Positions 10,462 through 23,057 of a stretch of DNA of 64,000 bases are shown piece by piece. The stretch's first letter is position 1; every line of letters begins with the position of its first letter. The notes beneath the pieces were generated by a model. It was not told the DNA's origin, searched no databases, and worked only from the letters and a program-made list of their open reading frames with translations. Position numbers and translations under genes: made by a program. Source of the DNA: Tepidamorphus gemmatus (lineage in GTDB: Bacteria; Pseudomonadota; Alphaproteobacteria; Rhizobiales; Tepidamorphaceae); assembly GCF_004346195.1 (NCBI RefSeq), contig NZ_SMAK01000001.1, positions 372,001 through 436,000 on the forward strand. Reading direction: 5' to 3'.

Positions 10462-11544
10462 ATGTTTCACATCCTGGGCGGTTACGGCGACCTCGTGCCG
10501 CTGTTCAACGTGTTCCGCTACATCACCTTTCGTACCGGCGGGGCGATGATGACGGCGCTCGTCTTCGTGTTCCTGTTCGGGCCGGCGATCATCCGTACGC
10601 TGCGCTTGCGGCAGGGCAAGGGCCAGCCGATCCGCGCCGACGGGCCGCAGGGGCATCTGTCCAAGCAGGGCACGCCGACCATGGGCGGTCTGATGATCCT
10701 CACCGGCCTCGTGTTCGCCACGCTGTTGTGGGGCAACCTGACCAACCCCTATGTGTGGGTGGTGCTGCTTGTCACGGTCGGCTTCGGCCTGATCGGTTTC
10801 TACGACGATTACCTCAAGATCAAGCGGACGTCGTCGAAGGGATTCGGCGCACGCGAGCGCATCCTGCTCGAGATCCTGATTGCCGCGATCGCCGTCTATG
10901 CGGTCGCACGGATCGGCACGCCCCCGTTCTCGACGTCGCTCGCCTTCCCCTTCTTCAAGGAATTCGTGGTTCCGCTCGGTTGGTTCTTCGTGCCGTTCGG
11001 AGTCTTCATCATCGTCGGCGCAGGCAACGCGGTGAACCTGACCGACGGGCTCGACGGGCTCGCCATCGTGCCGGTGATGATCGCGGCAGGCTGCTTCGGG
11101 GTGATCTCCTATCTCGTCGGCAACGCGGTGTTCTCCGAATACCTGCAGATCCATTTCGTTCCCGGCACCGGCGAACTGGCGGTGCTGTGCGGGGCGATGA
11201 TCGGGGCCGGTCTCGGCTTCCTCTGGTTCAACGCCCCGCCCGCCTCGATCTTCATGGGCGACACCGGTTCGCTGGCACTGGGCGGCATGCTCGGCGCCAT
11301 CAGCGTCGCCATCAAGCACGAGATCGTGCTGGCCATCGTTGGCGGCCTGTTCGTGCTCGAAGCAGTCTCGGTGATCGTGCAGGTGGTGTCGTTCAAGCTG
11401 TTCGGCAAGCGCGTCTTCAAGATGGCGCCGATCCATCATCACTTCGAGCAGCTCGGCTGGAAGGAGCCGCAGATCGTCGTCCGGTTCTGGATCATCGCCG
11501 TGGTTCTGGCCCTGATCGGGCTGTCCACGCTGAAGCTGAGATGA
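10462..11544 (+). CDS. mraY: Phospho-MurNAc-pentapeptide translocase MraY
   Basis: A 360-residue polytopic inner-membrane enzyme with about ten helices. It transfers phospho-MurNAc-pentapeptide to undecaprenyl phosphate, giving lipid I. Signatures are [13 protein letters not shown] near residue 70, FYDDYLKI (Asp pair), [16 protein letters not shown], the [12 protein letters not shown] loop and the cytoplasmic [11 protein letters not shown] histidine motif. The ATG at 10462 (MFHILGGYG) matches family starts. The frame is open 108 bases upstream, but that part overlaps murF and is not similar to MraY. Confidence 0.96.
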   Translation: MFHILGGYGDLVPLFNVFRYITFRTGGAMMTALVFVFLFGPAIIRTLRLRQGKGQPIRADGPQGHLSKQGTPTMGGLMILTGLVFATLLWGNLTNPYVWVVLLVTVGFGLIGFYDDYLKIKRTSSKGFGARERILLEILIAAIAVYAVARIGTPPFSTSLAFPFFKEFVVPLGWFFVPFGVFIIVGAGNAVNLTDGLDGLAIVPVMIAAGCFGVISYLVGNAVFSEYLQIHFVPGTGELAVLCGAMIGAGLGFLWFNAPPASIFMGDTGSLALGGMLGAISVAIKHEIVLAIVGGLFVLEAVSVIVQVVSFKLFGKRVFKMAPIHHHFEQLGWKEPQIVVRFWIIAVVLALIGLSTLKLR

Positions 11545-11548
11545 ACCG

Positions 11549-12949
11549 ATGATCCCGGTCACCACCTTTGCGGGCAGGCGGGTCGCCGTCTTCGGGCTGG
11601 CCCGTTCCGGGCTCGACGCGATGCGGGCGCTGATGGCCGGCGGCGCCGTGGTGACGGGCTCGGACGATTCCGCGCCGCGCGCAGCGGAGGCGAGCGCGCA
11701 GGGTTTCCCGATCACCGATCTCGCCGAGGCCGACTGGTCGGGGTTCGACGCGCTGGTGCTGTCGCCGGGTGTTCCGCTGACCCATCCCGCACCGCACTGG
11801 ACGGTGCGGCGGGCCGGCGAGGCCGGCGTCGAGGTGATCGGCGACACCGAACTGTTCTTCCGCGAGCGCGCCGCGCGTGATCCTGCGGCACCCGTGGTGG
11901 CGATCACCGGCACCAACGGCAAGTCGACGACGACCGCCCTGATCGGCCACCTGTTGCGTGCGGCAGGCCGCGACGTGGAGGTCGGCGGCAATATCGGCAA
12001 GGCGGTTCTGGGGCTCGCCCCCTTCGCGCCCGGTCGGGCCTACGTGCTGGAACTGTCCTCCTACCAGATCGACCTGACGCCGACGCTGCAACCGACGGTC
12101 GGCGTGCTGCTGAACGTCACGCCAGACCATCTCGACCGGCACGGCAGCCTCGAGCATTACGCTGACGTGAAGGCGCGGATCGCCGCGCATGGCGGGGTGA
12201 CGGTCATCGCCGTAGACGACGAATTCACCCGCGCCATCGCCGATCGGGCGGACGCCGCAGGGCGCAGGGTGGTGCGTGTCTCGGCCGAGCGCAAGTTGCG
12301 CGATGGTGTCTTCGCGCGTGGCAGTGCGATCGTGCGCGCCGAAGGCGGCGCCGAAACGGTCGTCGCGGATCTTGCCGGCATCGGTTCGCTGCGCGGCAGT
12401 CACAATGCCCAGAACGCGGTCGCAGCTGTCGCGGCGGTTCAGGCGCTCGGCGTCGGCGATGCTGCCATCGCCGCGGGGCTGGGCACCTTCCCGGGCCTCG
12501 CGCACCGCATGGAGCTGGTCGGTCGGCGTGGCAGGGTGCTGTTCGTCAACGACTCAAAGGCCACCAACGCCGAAGCCGCCGCCCGCTCGCTGGCGAGCTT
12601 CGAGGCCATCCACTGGATTGTCGGCGGCCGTCCGAAGAGCGGCGGCATCGAGAGTCTGCGGGCATTCTTCCCCAGGATCCAGGCCGCCTATCTGATCGGC
12701 GAGGCGGCTCGTGATTTCGCGCGGACGCTCGGGTCCGATGTGCCGCACCGCCAGTGCGGCGACCTGGCGACCGCCGTGGGCGAAGCCGCCGCCGCCGCTG
12801 CCGCCGATCCTGCGGCGGAGCCGGTCGTGCTGCTGGCGCCGGCCTGCGCATCCTTCGATCAGTTCCCCGATTTCGAGGCGCGCGGCGACGCTTTTCGCCG
12901 TTTGGTGGCTGCCCTGCCGGAGGGCGACCGAGGGCGGGAGGCCGTCTGA
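11549..12949 (+). CDS. murD: UDP-MurNAc-L-Ala-D-Glu ligase MurD
   Basis: A 466-residue Mur ligase that adds D-glutamate, supplied by MurI (encoded near 38 kb). The N-terminal Rossmann-like domain ([19 protein letters not shown]) binds the UDP moiety. The ATP loop is G121-T-N-G-K-S126, followed by ELSSYQIDL and [12 protein letters not shown]. The C-terminal domain includes [11 protein letters not shown] and [12 protein letters not shown]. mraY ends four bases before the start. The stop overlaps the ftsW ATG by one base. Confidence 0.96.
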   Translation: MIPVTTFAGRRVAVFGLARSGLDAMRALMAGGAVVTGSDDSAPRAAEASAQGFPITDLAEADWSGFDALVLSPGVPLTHPAPHWTVRRAGEAGVEVIGDTELFFRERAARDPAAPVVAITGTNGKSTTTALIGHLLRAAGRDVEVGGNIGKAVLGLAPFAPGRAYVLELSSYQIDLTPTLQPTVGVLLNVTPDHLDRHGSLEHYADVKARIAAHGGVTVIAVDDEFTRAIADRADAAGRRVVRVSAERKLRDGVFARGSAIVRAEGGAETVVADLAGIGSLRGSHNAQNAVAAVAAVQALGVGDAAIAAGLGTFPGLAHRMELVGRRGRVLFVNDSKATNAEAAARSLASFEAIHWIVGGRPKSGGIESLRAFFPRIQAAYLIGEAARDFARTLGSDVPHRQCGDLATAVGEAAAAAAADPAAEPVVLLAPACASFDQFPDFEARGDAFRRLVAALPEGDRGREAV

Positions 12950-14100
12950 TGTTCGCCAGGACCGATGAGCGGCCGATCGCGCGCTGGTGGTGGACGGTCG
13001 ACCGCGTTCTGCTCGGCGCCGTGCTGCTCTTGGTCGTCGGTGGCCTGGTGCTGTCGCTTGCCGCCAGCCCGCCGGTGGCGCAGCGGCTCGGACTGGACAG
13101 CTTCCACTTCGTCAAGCGCCACGCGGTCTACGTGATCCCGGCGCTGGCGGTGATGTTCTCCGTTTCGCTGCTTGCGCCGCGCCAGATCCGTCGACTCGCA
13201 CTCGTGGTTTACCTGGTCGGCCTGGTGCTGCTGGTGCTGACCCTCCTGTTCGGCGCCGAGGTCAAGGGCGCCCGGCGCTGGTTCTCGTTCGCCGGCATCG
13301 CCATCCAGCCCTCCGAATTCGTGAAGCCGGCCTTCGTCGTGCTGGTCGCCTGGGCGTTCTCGGAGCGGCTGAAGCGTCCCGACATGCCCGGCAACCTGCT
13401 GGCCATCCTGATGCTCGCGGCCTTCGCCGGCCTTCTGGTGCCGCAGCCGGACTTCGGCCAGACGATGCTGGCCGTGCTGGTGTGGGGCGCGATGCTGTTC
13501 GCCGCCGGGATGTCCTGGATCTGGATCGCCGGCCTCGGCGGTCTCGGCGCGGGGGGCATTATCGCGGCCTATGCGACGATACCGCACGTACGCGGGCGCA
13601 TCGACCGCTTCCTCGATCCGGAGGCCGGCGACACGTATCAGGTCGATACGGCGATCCAGTCCTTCGTGCGCGGCGGGTGGTTCGGCCGCGGGCCGGGCGA
13701 GGGAACCGTCAAGCACAGCCTTCCCGACTCCCACACAGACTTCATCTTCGCGGTGACGGCGGAGGAATACGGCATCATCGTCTGCCTGATCCTGGTGGCG
13801 GTATTCGCCTTCATCGTGCTGCGTGGGCTGTTCCATGCCCTCAGGGAGCAGGATCCCTTCATCCGGCTGGCGGTGACCGGCCTGATCGTGCTGTTCGGCA
13901 TGCAGTCGGTGATCAACATGGCGGTGAACCTGCATCTGATGCCGGCCAAGGGCATGACGCTGCCGTTCATTTCCTATGGCGGTTCGTCGATCATCTCGCT
14001 CGGCTACGCGATGGGCATGGTGCTGGCGCTGACGCGCCGGCGCCCGCAGTCCGAGCCGGTGCTCTACGGTTTCGCCTATGCCGGGGGAGGGCGCGGCTGA
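12949..14100 (+). CDS. ftsW: Septal peptidoglycan polymerase FtsW (SEDS)
   Basis: A 383-residue SEDS-family glycosyltransferase with about ten membrane helices. It polymerises lipid II at the septum in partnership with FtsI. Characteristic segments are KGARRWFSFAGIAIQPSEF, QPDFGQTMLAV, the extracytoplasmic loop with GRGPGEGTVKHSLPDSHTDF, and LPFISYGGSSI near the end. The start ATG shares one base with the murD stop, with GGGAGG upstream. The stop shares its last base with the murG ATG. The short cytoplasmic N-terminus is normal. Confidence 0.96.
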   Translation: MFARTDERPIARWWWTVDRVLLGAVLLLVVGGLVLSLAASPPVAQRLGLDSFHFVKRHAVYVIPALAVMFSVSLLAPRQIRRLALVVYLVGLVLLVLTLLFGAEVKGARRWFSFAGIAIQPSEFVKPAFVVLVAWAFSERLKRPDMPGNLLAILMLAAFAGLLVPQPDFGQTMLAVLVWGAMLFAAGMSWIWIAGLGGLGAGGIIAAYATIPHVRGRIDRFLDPEAGDTYQVDTAIQSFVRGGWFGRGPGEGTVKHSLPDSHTDFIFAVTAEEYGIIVCLILVAVFAFIVLRGLFHALREQDPFIRLAVTGLIVLFGMQSVINMAVNLHLMPAKGMTLPFISYGGSSIISLGYAMGMVLALTRRRPQSEPVLYGFAYAGGGRG

Positions 14101-15263
14101 TGGCGGAGGTCACCCCTCCCGCGGGCCTGTCCGGCAGGGGACTCATCCTGCTTGCCGCGGGCGGTACCGGCGGGCACCTGTTTCCCGCGCAGGCGCTGGC
14201 AGAAGTGCTGATCGCGCGCGGCTGGCGTGTCGATCTTGTCACCGACGAGCGCGGCGACCGCTATGGCGGCAGGTTCCCCGCCCAGGCGATCCACATCATT
14301 CCGGCAGCGACGGTGAGGGGCGGCAATCCGCTGACCTACCTGAAGACCGCCGCGATCCTCGGCCTCGGCGTCGTCCGCGCCATGCTGCTGATAGGCAGAC
14401 TGAAGCCGAAGGTGGTCGCCGGATTCGGCGGCTATCCGACGCTCGCTCCCGTGCTGGCCGCCTCGCTGCGCGGCGTGAAGTGCCTGATCCACGACCAGAA
14501 CGCCGTGATGGGACGCGCCAACCGGATGCTCGCCGACCGGGTGGACGTGGTGGCGACCAGCTTTCCCAAGGTCCACATGCTGGGCGAGGCGAATGCGGCC
14601 AAGGCGGTGCGCACCGGGGCCCCGGTCCGTGCCGCGGTGCTCGCGGCCGTCTCGCCTTACGAGCCGCCGGTGCCGGGCGGCGAATTCCGGCTGCTGGTGT
14701 TCGGCGGCAGTCAGGGGGCGCGCATCTTCTCCGACGTCGTGCCGGGCGCCGTTGCCCGTCTCGACGAGGCCAAGCGCGCCCGGCTGGCGATCGTCCAGCA
14801 GTGCCGCGAGGAGGATATCGAGCGGGTGCGGATGGCCTATGCGGCGATCGGCGTCGAGGCGACGCTGGCGCCGTTCTTCGCCGACCTGCCCGAGCAGATC
14901 GCCCGGTCGCATCTGGTCATCTGCCGGTCGGGCGCGAGCACGGTGGCCGAGCTGGCGGTGATCGGCCGCCCGTCGATCCTGGTGCCGCTGCCGCACGCGA
15001 TCGACAATGACCAGCTGCTCAACGCCACCGCGCTCGCTCAGGCGAAGGGTGGCTGGCTGCTGCCGCAGCCCTCGTTCACGCCGCACCGGCTCGCCGACGA
15101 GCTCGCCTCGCGCATGGAGTCGCCCGAGGCGCTGGCGGCCGCCGCGGAGGCGGCCGCCGCAGTCGGCAATCCGCATGCGGCCGCCACCCTCGCCGACGTC
15201 GTGGAGGCGCTCGCCGACGGCCGCTCGATGCCGGCGAGCGCGACTGGAGCCGTTCCCGCATGA
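14100..15263 (+). CDS. murG: Lipid II synthase MurG
   Basis: A 387-residue GT-B glycosyltransferase that adds GlcNAc to lipid I on the inner face of the membrane. The N-terminal loop [18 protein letters not shown] (about residues 18-35), [14 protein letters not shown] and [12 protein letters not shown] are typical. The C-terminal donor site has [11 protein letters not shown] and [25 protein letters not shown]. The frame stays open far upstream of ATG 14100, an effect of high GC. That extension is antisense-like sequence within ftsW and has no MurG similarity. It overlaps murC by four bases. Confidence 0.96.
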   Translation: MAEVTPPAGLSGRGLILLAAGGTGGHLFPAQALAEVLIARGWRVDLVTDERGDRYGGRFPAQAIHIIPAATVRGGNPLTYLKTAAILGLGVVRAMLLIGRLKPKVVAGFGGYPTLAPVLAASLRGVKCLIHDQNAVMGRANRMLADRVDVVATSFPKVHMLGEANAAKAVRTGAPVRAAVLAAVSPYEPPVPGGEFRLLVFGGSQGARIFSDVVPGAVARLDEAKRARLAIVQQCREEDIERVRMAYAAIGVEATLAPFFADLPEQIARSHLVICRSGASTVAELAVIGRPSILVPLPHAIDNDQLLNATALAQAKGGWLLPQPSFTPHRLADELASRMESPEALAAAAEAAAAVGNPHAAATLADVVEALADGRSMPASATGAVPA

Positions 15264-16699
15264 GACCGCCATCCGAGACAGGGCCGATCCACTTCATTGC
15301 CATCGGCGGTATCGGCATGAGCGGAATCGCCGAAATCCTTCTGTCGCTGGGCTACGCCGTGCAGGGCAGCGACATCGCCGACGGCGCCAATCTGCGTCGG
15401 CTCGCGGCGAAGGGGGCGCGCGTCTTCGTCGGCCACGCAGCGGACAATCTCGGCGAGGCCCGGGTCGTCGTCGTCTCCACAGCGATCAAGCCGGACAATC
15501 CCGAGCTCGTGGCAGCGCGGGCGCGGCGCATTCCGGTCGTCCACCGCTCCGAGATGCTGGCCGAACTGATGCGCCCGCGCCGCGGCATCGCAATTGCCGG
15601 CACGCACGGCAAGACCACGACGACGACACTGATGGCGACGCTGGCGGAGGCGGGCGGGCTTGATCCGACGGTCGTCAACGGCGGCATCCTCAACGCCTGG
15701 GGCACCAATGCGCGGCTCGGATCAGGCGACTGGATCGTCGTCGAGGCCGACGAGTCGGACGGATCGTTCCTCAGGCTGCCGGCAGAGATCGGCATTGTCA
15801 CCAACATCGACCCCGAACATCTCGACCATTTCGGCACCTTCGACGCCGTCCAGGCGGCATTTCGGGCCTTCGTCATGCACCTGCCGTTCTACGGCTGCGC
15901 GGTGATGTGCATCGACCATCCGGTGGTGCGCCAGGTGGCAGCCTCGGTCGGGGACCGCGAGATCCTCACCTATGGCACGAGCGAGGATGCGATGGTGCGT
16001 CTCGTCGACCTGAGCGAGACGCGCGGCGGCACCCGGTTCGCTGTCGAGTTCCGCAGGGCGACCGGGCGCGATCGCAGCATCGTGGATCGCATCGGCGACA
16101 TCGTGCTGCCGATGCCGGGGGCGCACAACGCCCTGAATGCCACCGCAACCATTGCCGTTGCCCGCCGACTCGGCATCGCCGACGACGCGATCCGCGCGGC
16201 GCTGGCGGGATTTGCCGGCGTCAAGCGCCGCTTCACCCAGACGGGCGAATGGAATGGCGTGCGGATCTTCGACGATTATGGACACCATCCGGTGGAAATC
16301 GCTGCGGTGCTCAGAGCTGCGCGCGGTGCGGCCGATGGCCGGGTGATCGCGCTGATGCAGCCGCATCGCTACACGCGTCTGTCGAGCCTGATGGCCGACT
16401 TTGCAACCTGCTTTTCCGACGCCGACACGGTGTTCGTCGCCGATGTCTATGCTGCCGGCGAGACGCCGATCGCCGGCGCCGATCGCGACGGGCTGGTCGC
16501 GGCGATCCGCGCGGCAGGTCATCGGGACGTGCGCCCGCTGGCAGGACCCGAAGCCATCCCCGGCGAGATCGCCGCCATTACCCGACCCGGAGATCTTGTC
16601 ATCTTCCTTGGCGCCGGCTCGATCACGCAGTGGGCCCATGCGCTGCCGGGCCAGCTTGCCGCCATCGCGCGGACGGGGACGACGGAGGCGCAGGGATGA
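15260..16699 (+). CDS. murC: UDP-MurNAc-L-alanine ligase MurC
   Basis: A 479-residue Mur ligase catalysing the first stem-peptide addition, L-Ala to UDP-MurNAc. The N-terminal domain shows [18 protein letters not shown]. The ATP loop is G114-T-H-G-K-T-T120, followed by [24 protein letters not shown] and the C-terminal [10 protein letters not shown] with QPHRYTR. All are hallmark MurC motifs. It begins inside the murG stop and ends inside the murB start (both ATGA), placing it mid-operon. Confidence 0.96.
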   Translation: MRPPSETGPIHFIAIGGIGMSGIAEILLSLGYAVQGSDIADGANLRRLAAKGARVFVGHAADNLGEARVVVVSTAIKPDNPELVAARARRIPVVHRSEMLAELMRPRRGIAIAGTHGKTTTTTLMATLAEAGGLDPTVVNGGILNAWGTNARLGSGDWIVVEADESDGSFLRLPAEIGIVTNIDPEHLDHFGTFDAVQAAFRAFVMHLPFYGCAVMCIDHPVVRQVAASVGDREILTYGTSEDAMVRLVDLSETRGGTRFAVEFRRATGRDRSIVDRIGDIVLPMPGAHNALNATATIAVARRLGIADDAIRAALAGFAGVKRRFTQTGEWNGVRIFDDYGHHPVEIAAVLRAARGAADGRVIALMQPHRYTRLSSLMADFATCFSDADTVFVADVYAAGETPIAGADRDGLVAAIRAAGHRDVRPLAGPEAIPGEIAAITRPGDLVIFLGAGSITQWAHALPGQLAAIARTGTTEAQG

Positions 16700-17616
16700 G
16701 CTTTCCCGATATCGTGTCCGAGCTGAAAGCGCAGGCGCCGCAGACGCGCGGACGACTCGTGGCCAACGCGCCGCTCGCACCGATCACCTGGTTCCGCGTC
16801 GGCGGGCCGGCTCAAGTGCTGTTCACGCCCGAGGACGAGGCGGACCTTGCCTATTTCCTCGGCTGCATTGATCCCGACCTGCCGGTCGTCGTCATCGGAC
16901 TGGGGTCCAACCTGATCGTACGGGACGGCGGCGTGCCCGGGATCGTGATCCGTCTCGGCCGCGGCTTCGGCTGCATTGCGATCGAGGACGGCTACCGGCT
17001 GCGTGTCGGTACCGCGGTCCCGGACGTCAAGGTGGCGCGCGCGGCGGCGGAAGCGGGCATTGCCGGGCTCGCCTTCCTCCGCGGCATCCCCGGCTCGATC
17101 GGCGGGGCACTCAGGATGAACGGCGGCGCCTATGGCGGCGAGACGGTGGACGCGCTGATCGAGGCGCGGGCCGTCGATCGGGCCGGGCGTGTGCATGTCG
17201 CGCCGAAGGCAAGCCTCAACATGACCTACCGCCATTCCGGTGCGCCCGACGACTGGATCTTCACCGAGGCGCTGTTTGAGGGTCGTGCCGGCGATCCCGC
17301 CGAGATTGCCGCCGAGATGGACCAGATCACCGAACGGCGCGAGGCCTCGCAGCCCATCAAGAGCCGGACCGGCGGCTCGACCTTCAAGAATCCTCCCGGC
17401 GGCAAGGCCTGGCAGCTGATCGACGCGGCAGGCTGCCGGGGGCTGACGATTGGCGGCGCCCAGGTATCGGAGAAGCACTGCAACTTCCTGATCAATACCG
17501 GCGCGGCGACCGCCGCCGATATCGAGACGCTCGGCGAGACGGTCCGCGCGCGGGTGAAGCAGACGAGCGGCATCGAACTCGACTGGGAGATCAAGCGGAT
17601 CGGGGTTCCGGGATAA
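16696..17616 (+). CDS. murB: UDP-N-acetylenolpyruvoylglucosamine reductase MurB
   Basis: A 306-residue FAD enzyme that reduces UDP-GlcNAc-enolpyruvate with NADPH to UDP-MurNAc. FAD-binding segments are [14 protein letters not shown] and [23 protein letters not shown]. The proton-donating Ser is S228 in [12 protein letters not shown]. The conserved tail [11 protein letters not shown] carries the second catalytic acid. MurA is not in this window. A 137-bp GC-rich gap separates it from ddl, the largest break inside the cluster apart from the leader, so an internal promoter is possible there. Confidence 0.95.
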   Translation: MSFPDIVSELKAQAPQTRGRLVANAPLAPITWFRVGGPAQVLFTPEDEADLAYFLGCIDPDLPVVVIGLGSNLIVRDGGVPGIVIRLGRGFGCIAIEDGYRLRVGTAVPDVKVARAAAEAGIAGLAFLRGIPGSIGGALRMNGGAYGGETVDALIEARAVDRAGRVHVAPKASLNMTYRHSGAPDDWIFTEALFEGRAGDPAEIAAEMDQITERREASQPIKSRTGGSTFKNPPGGKAWQLIDAAGCRGLTIGGAQVSEKHCNFLINTGAATAADIETLGETVRARVKQTSGIELDWEIKRIGVPG

Positions 17617-17753
17617 GGGCCGGCGCCGGCGGCCGCGCGGCGGGGCCTCGTGCTCGCCCCTCCCTGCCGGGGCGGGGGGCGCGTCATCGAGCGGTGCGCG
17701 TGAGCAACCCGGCGGGGCGCCGACGCCGGATCGGCAATCGGGGGACGAGGGAC

Positions 17754-18674
17754 ATGGCAAAGCATGTTGCGGTTCTGATGGGAGGGTGGTCGGCCGAGCG
17801 GCAGGTCAGCCTTGCCTCGGGCAAGGCCTGCGCCGACGCGCTCGAGGCCGAGGGCTACCGGGTCACGCGCATCGACGTCGGCCGCGACCTCGCCGCGCGG
17901 CTTGCGGAGGTCAGACCCGACGTCGTCTTCAACGCGCTGCATGGTCCCTATGGTGAGGATGGCACGGTGCAGGGAATGCTCGAGATCATGGGGCTGCCCT
18001 ACACCCATTCGGGCGTGCTCGCCTCGGCGCTGGCCATGCACAAGGAAAAGTCGCGGATGGTGTTCAAGGCGGCCGGGATTCCGATCGCGGAGGGCAAGGT
18101 GGTCCACCGGCTGCGCGCCGCCGAGAGCCACGTCCTTCCGCCGCCTTACGTGATCAAGCCCGAGGCACAGGGCTCCAGCGTCGGCGTGTTCATCGTTCGC
18201 GAGGACCAGGAGCACCCGCCACAGGAGCTCTATGCCGAGGATTGGGCCTATGGCGATCACGTGCTGGTGGAGCGCTATGTACCGGGCAAGGAGCTCACCT
18301 GTGCGGTGATGGGCGATGTCGCGCTGGGCGTCATCGACATCGTTCCGGCGCAGGGCTTCTATGACTACGACGCCAAATATGCCCCCGGCGGATCGATCCA
18401 CATCCTGCCAGCCAGAATTAAACCGAAAATTTACCAAGAGGTGCAGAAGCTGGCGCTGAGGGCGCATCAAGCGCTCGGCTGTCGCGGAGTGAGTCGAGCG
18501 GATTTCCGGTACGACGACCGCGCCGACGGGGTGACGGGTCTGGTGTGCCTTGAAGTCAACACGCAACCGGGGATGACCGAGACCTCGCTGGTTCCGGAAA
18601 TGGCGGCACATGCCGGTCATTCCTTCGGCGATCTCGTGCGATGGATGGTGGAGGACGCATCTTGCAATCGCTAG
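17754..18674 (+). CDS. ddl: D-alanine-D-alanine ligase
   Basis: A 306-residue ATP-grasp enzyme that makes the D-Ala-D-Ala dipeptide used by MurF. Motifs are [16 protein letters not shown] at the N-terminus, [32 protein letters not shown], and the metal-binding [20 protein letters not shown] near the C-terminus. I chose ATG 17754, which has a GAGGGA ribosome site and a family-typical length. The open frame begins at GTG 17694 but adds a low-complexity arginine-rich leader. It overlaps the ftsQ start by 13 bases. Confidence 0.95.
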   Translation: MAKHVAVLMGGWSAERQVSLASGKACADALEAEGYRVTRIDVGRDLAARLAEVRPDVVFNALHGPYGEDGTVQGMLEIMGLPYTHSGVLASALAMHKEKSRMVFKAAGIPIAEGKVVHRLRAAESHVLPPPYVIKPEAQGSSVGVFIVREDQEHPPQELYAEDWAYGDHVLVERYVPGKELTCAVMGDVALGVIDIVPAQGFYDYDAKYAPGGSIHILPARIKPKIYQEVQKLALRAHQALGCRGVSRADFRYDDRADGVTGLVCLEVNTQPGMTETSLVPEMAAHAGHSFGDLVRWMVEDASCNR

Positions 18675-19618
18675 GCGGTGGCCTGCGGCGGATTTCGGAC
18701 GGTGGAGCGGGGTCGCAGGGCGGCCGCCGCACAATCGTCTATGCGAACCTGCCGCGACGGCGCCGCTGGATCTCGCCGCTGGGGCGGCTCGCTGCGCGGC
18801 TCGGCGGCTGGCGGCCGCCCGCCCGGTCGGGCGTTTGGGGGGCAGCGGCGTTCCTGCTGGCGACCGGCGTTTACGGCACCGTTCTCGGCGATCATGTCAG
18901 CGCCGTTCGCCACGGCGTCTTCGTGGCAGTGGACTACCTGACCGCACGCAGCGGCTTCGCCATCAGTTCGGTGGTGATCACCGGCCAGAAGGAGGTCAAC
19001 GAGCGCGACGTGCTGCGCGCGCTCGAGATCGGCGAATCTACGTCGCTGCTGGTGTTCGATCCGCACTGGGCGAGACGCCGACTCGGCGAGATCACCTGGA
19101 TCAAGGATGCCTCCGTCCAGAAGCTGTTTCCGGGCACGCTGGTCATCGACCTCGCCGAGCGCGAGCCGTTCGCCCTGTGGCAGATCGGCGGGATCGTCTC
19201 GCTGATCGACCGTGAGGGCAAGGTCATCGCGCCGCTGACCGAGGAGCGCTTTGCCGGCCTGCCGCTCGTCGTGGGCTACGGCGCCAACCGTCAGGCCGAA
19301 GCGCTGATCGATATGGTCAACCGCCATCCCGGACTCGCCGCCCGGTTCCGAGCCGCCGTGCGGGTCGCCGACCGGCGGTGGAACCTGCTGCTCGACAATG
19401 GCATCGAGATCCGCCTGCCGGAAACCGGTGTCGAGGAGGCGCTCGCCGGGCTGGCCGACATCGACAGGCAGCAGGGTCTGCTGGCCCGGGACATCATCGC
19501 CGTAGACCTCCGGCTCGCCGACCGCCTGGTGGTTCGCCTGTCCGAACAGGCGGCGATGCAGCGCAAGGCGGCATTGAAGTCGAAGGATGTTCAGAAGCGG
19601 CGGGAGTCGAACACATGA
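18662..19618 (+). CDS. ftsQ: Cell division protein FtsQ
   Basis: A bitopic divisome protein of about 318 residues, the hub that binds FtsB and FtsL. A long basic cytoplasmic N-terminus ([10 protein letters not shown]) precedes one membrane helix ([18 protein letters not shown]). A POTRA domain follows ([21 protein letters not shown]), then the FtsQ beta domain with [10 protein letters not shown] and IDREGKVI. I favour TTG 18662, because GGAGG (18650-18654) sits seven bases before it. An in-frame ATG at 18641 would add seven residues but lacks a good ribosome site. It overlaps ddl and, by ATGA, ftsA. Confidence 0.9.
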   Translation: MQSLGGGLRRISDGGAGSQGGRRTIVYANLPRRRRWISPLGRLAARLGGWRPPARSGVWGAAAFLLATGVYGTVLGDHVSAVRHGVFVAVDYLTARSGFAISSVVITGQKEVNERDVLRALEIGESTSLLVFDPHWARRRLGEITWIKDASVQKLFPGTLVIDLAEREPFALWQIGGIVSLIDREGKVIAPLTEERFAGLPLVVGYGANRQAEALIDMVNRHPGLAARFRAAVRVADRRWNLLLDNGIEIRLPETGVEEALAGLADIDRQQGLLARDIIAVDLRLADRLVVRLSEQAAMQRKAALKSKDVQKRRESNT

Positions 19619-20931
19619 GCGCCCGCACAAGCGACTGGCTTCCGAGGGCCCGGCCGGTTCCGCCCGGACGGTCGCAGACGGTCGCCGTACTCGACATCGG
19701 CTCGACCAAGATCTGCTGCCTCATTGCCCGACTGCGGCCGCAGCGCCAGGCGGTCGAGCACACCGGCCGCAGCCACGCCATCGAGGTGGTCGGTGTTGGC
19801 CATCAACGTGCCGTCGGCGTGAAGCGCGGCGCCATCGTCGACATGGAGTCGGCCGAGCGCTCGATCCGGATGGCCGTCGACGCGGCCGAACGGATGGCTG
19901 GCGTCACGGTCGAGAGCGTCATCGTCAACGTGTCGGCCGGGCGCCTGGCCAGCGAACATTTCTCGGCAAGCGTCGAGGTCATCGGCGAATCGGTGACCGA
20001 CGGCGACATCGGCCGGGTGCTCGAGGCCGGGCGCACCCACACCGTGCAGCGCGACCAGGTGGCGCTGCATTCGCTGCCGATCGCCTTCTCGCTCGACGAG
20101 GCGGGCGGCATCCGCGATCCGCGCGGCATGGTCGGCGGCCGGCTCGGCATCGACATGCATGTCGTGACCGCCCAGGCGGCGCCGGTGCGCAATCTCGTGC
20201 TGTGCGTCGAGCGCAGCCACCTGGCAGTCGAGGCGGTGGTGGCAAGCCCCTACGCCTCCGGACTTGCGGCCCTCGTCGACGACGAGCTGGAACTCGGGTC
20301 CGCCTGCATCGATCTCGGCGGCGGCACCACCACCTTCGGCGTGTTCGCCTATGGCCGCTTCGTCTGCGCCGATGCGGTGGCGCTGGGCGGCCATCATGTC
20401 ACCATGGACCTCGCCCGCGGCCTGTCGACCTCGATGGAGGCGGCGGAGCGGATCAAGACGCTCTACGGCAGCGCCATCGGTGCGGGATCGGATCATCGCG
20501 ACACGATTTCGGTGCCGCTGGTTGGCGAGCGCGACCACGCCGGCACCAACCATGTGCCGCGCAGCCAGGTGACCGAAATCATCCGGCCGCGGGTCGAGGA
20601 AATCCTCGAACTGGTGCGCGACAGGCTGGCGGCAACGCCGTTCAGCGCGCTCGCCGGCCGTCGCGCGGTGCTGACCGGAGGCGCGAGCCAGCTGCCGGGC
20701 CTCGTCGACCTGGCCGAGCGCATCCTCGGCTACAAGGTGCGGATCGGGCGCCCGCTCGGCGTCGACGGACTGCCCGAGTCGGGCCGCAGCCCGGCCTTTG
20801 CCACCTCGGTCGGGCTTTTGGTCTATCCGCAGCTTGCGGCGATCGAAAGCCATCAGTCGCGGCCGCGCGTGGTGCGGCCGGGCGGCGGCTATCTGGCGCG
20901 TGTCGGCAACTGGATACGCGACAGCTTCTAA
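19615..20931 (+). CDS. ftsA: Cell division protein FtsA
   Basis: A 438-residue actin-like ATPase that tethers FtsZ to the membrane and recruits late division proteins. Actin-fold motifs are TVAVLDIGSTKICCLIA (phosphate 1), CIDLGGGTTTFGVFAYG (phosphate 2) and LTGGASQLPGLVDLAERIL (adenosine). The 1C insertion region is present. The C-terminus (YLARVGNWIRDSF) resembles the amphipathic membrane-targeting helix. It starts in the ftsQ stop. A 93-bp gap containing a hairpin separates it from ftsZ. Confidence 0.95.
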   Translation: MSARTSDWLPRARPVPPGRSQTVAVLDIGSTKICCLIARLRPQRQAVEHTGRSHAIEVVGVGHQRAVGVKRGAIVDMESAERSIRMAVDAAERMAGVTVESVIVNVSAGRLASEHFSASVEVIGESVTDGDIGRVLEAGRTHTVQRDQVALHSLPIAFSLDEAGGIRDPRGMVGGRLGIDMHVVTAQAAPVRNLVLCVERSHLAVEAVVASPYASGLAALVDDELELGSACIDLGGGTTTFGVFAYGRFVCADAVALGGHHVTMDLARGLSTSMEAAERIKTLYGSAIGAGSDHRDTISVPLVGERDHAGTNHVPRSQVTEIIRPRVEEILELVRDRLAATPFSALAGRRAVLTGGASQLPGLVDLAERILGYKVRIGRPLGVDGLPESGRSPAFATSVGLLVYPQLAAIESHQSRPRVVRPGGGYLARVGNWIRDSF

Positions 20932-20940
20932 GGGGTCAGA

Positions 20941-20959
20941 GGCCGCAGGGGGGGCGGCC
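20941..20959 (+). other. Stem-loop in the ftsA-ftsZ gap
   Basis: GGCCGC (20941-20946) and GCGGCC (20954-20959) pair perfectly around an AGGGGGG loop, ten bases after the ftsA stop. There is no T-tract, so it may be an attenuator, an mRNA-processing or stability element, or chance at this GC content. Confidence 0.35.
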
Positions 20960-21024
20960 GGACTGGGACAGGATGCCCGCGACGGGCGCAACGGGACGAG
21001 TACAGAGGACGCGAGGGTGCTGCC

Positions 21025-22740
<1,716 letters not shown>

Positions 22741-22762
22741 CGCGAGGCGGTCCGACCGCCCT

Positions 22763-22791
22763 GTTCCCGGGGCGAACGGCGCCCCGGGAAC
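22763..22791 (+). terminator. Hairpin after ftsZ, end of the dcw cluster
   Basis: A perfect eleven-pair stem (22763-22773 with 22781-22791) around a 7-nt loop lies 22 bases after the ftsZ stop. No T-run follows, so it may be a weak or factor-assisted terminator, or an mRNA 3' stabiliser. The rest of the 317-bp gap up to lpxC presumably contains the lpxC promoter. I see no strong -35/-10 pair. Confidence 0.5.
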
Positions 22792-23057
22792 GCCGGCCAG
22801 CGTATCGGCCGAAAGCTTCGTGTAACCGTAACAGTGCGTAAAAAACCGTGATTTGGCCACGTTGTGCGCCGCCGCTAATAATCCCCGTGGACATCGGGGG
22901 TCCAGCGAACAGGTTTCCGATCATGTCCCGAACCGGCCAGGCGTCCGAGCGGCGCTTGGCGCAGGGGCCGGTCGTGCATGTCGGATCGTTCGGATGGACG
23001 CAGGCCTGCCGTAGCGATGGGGATCGCGACGGTGCGGCCAAGGGAAGCTCGGAACAG

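Noticed and set aside
12987-14099. Open frame fused in front of murG (758 codons in total).
   Set aside because: It is an out-of-frame reading of ftsW; MurG similarity starts precisely at ATG 14100.
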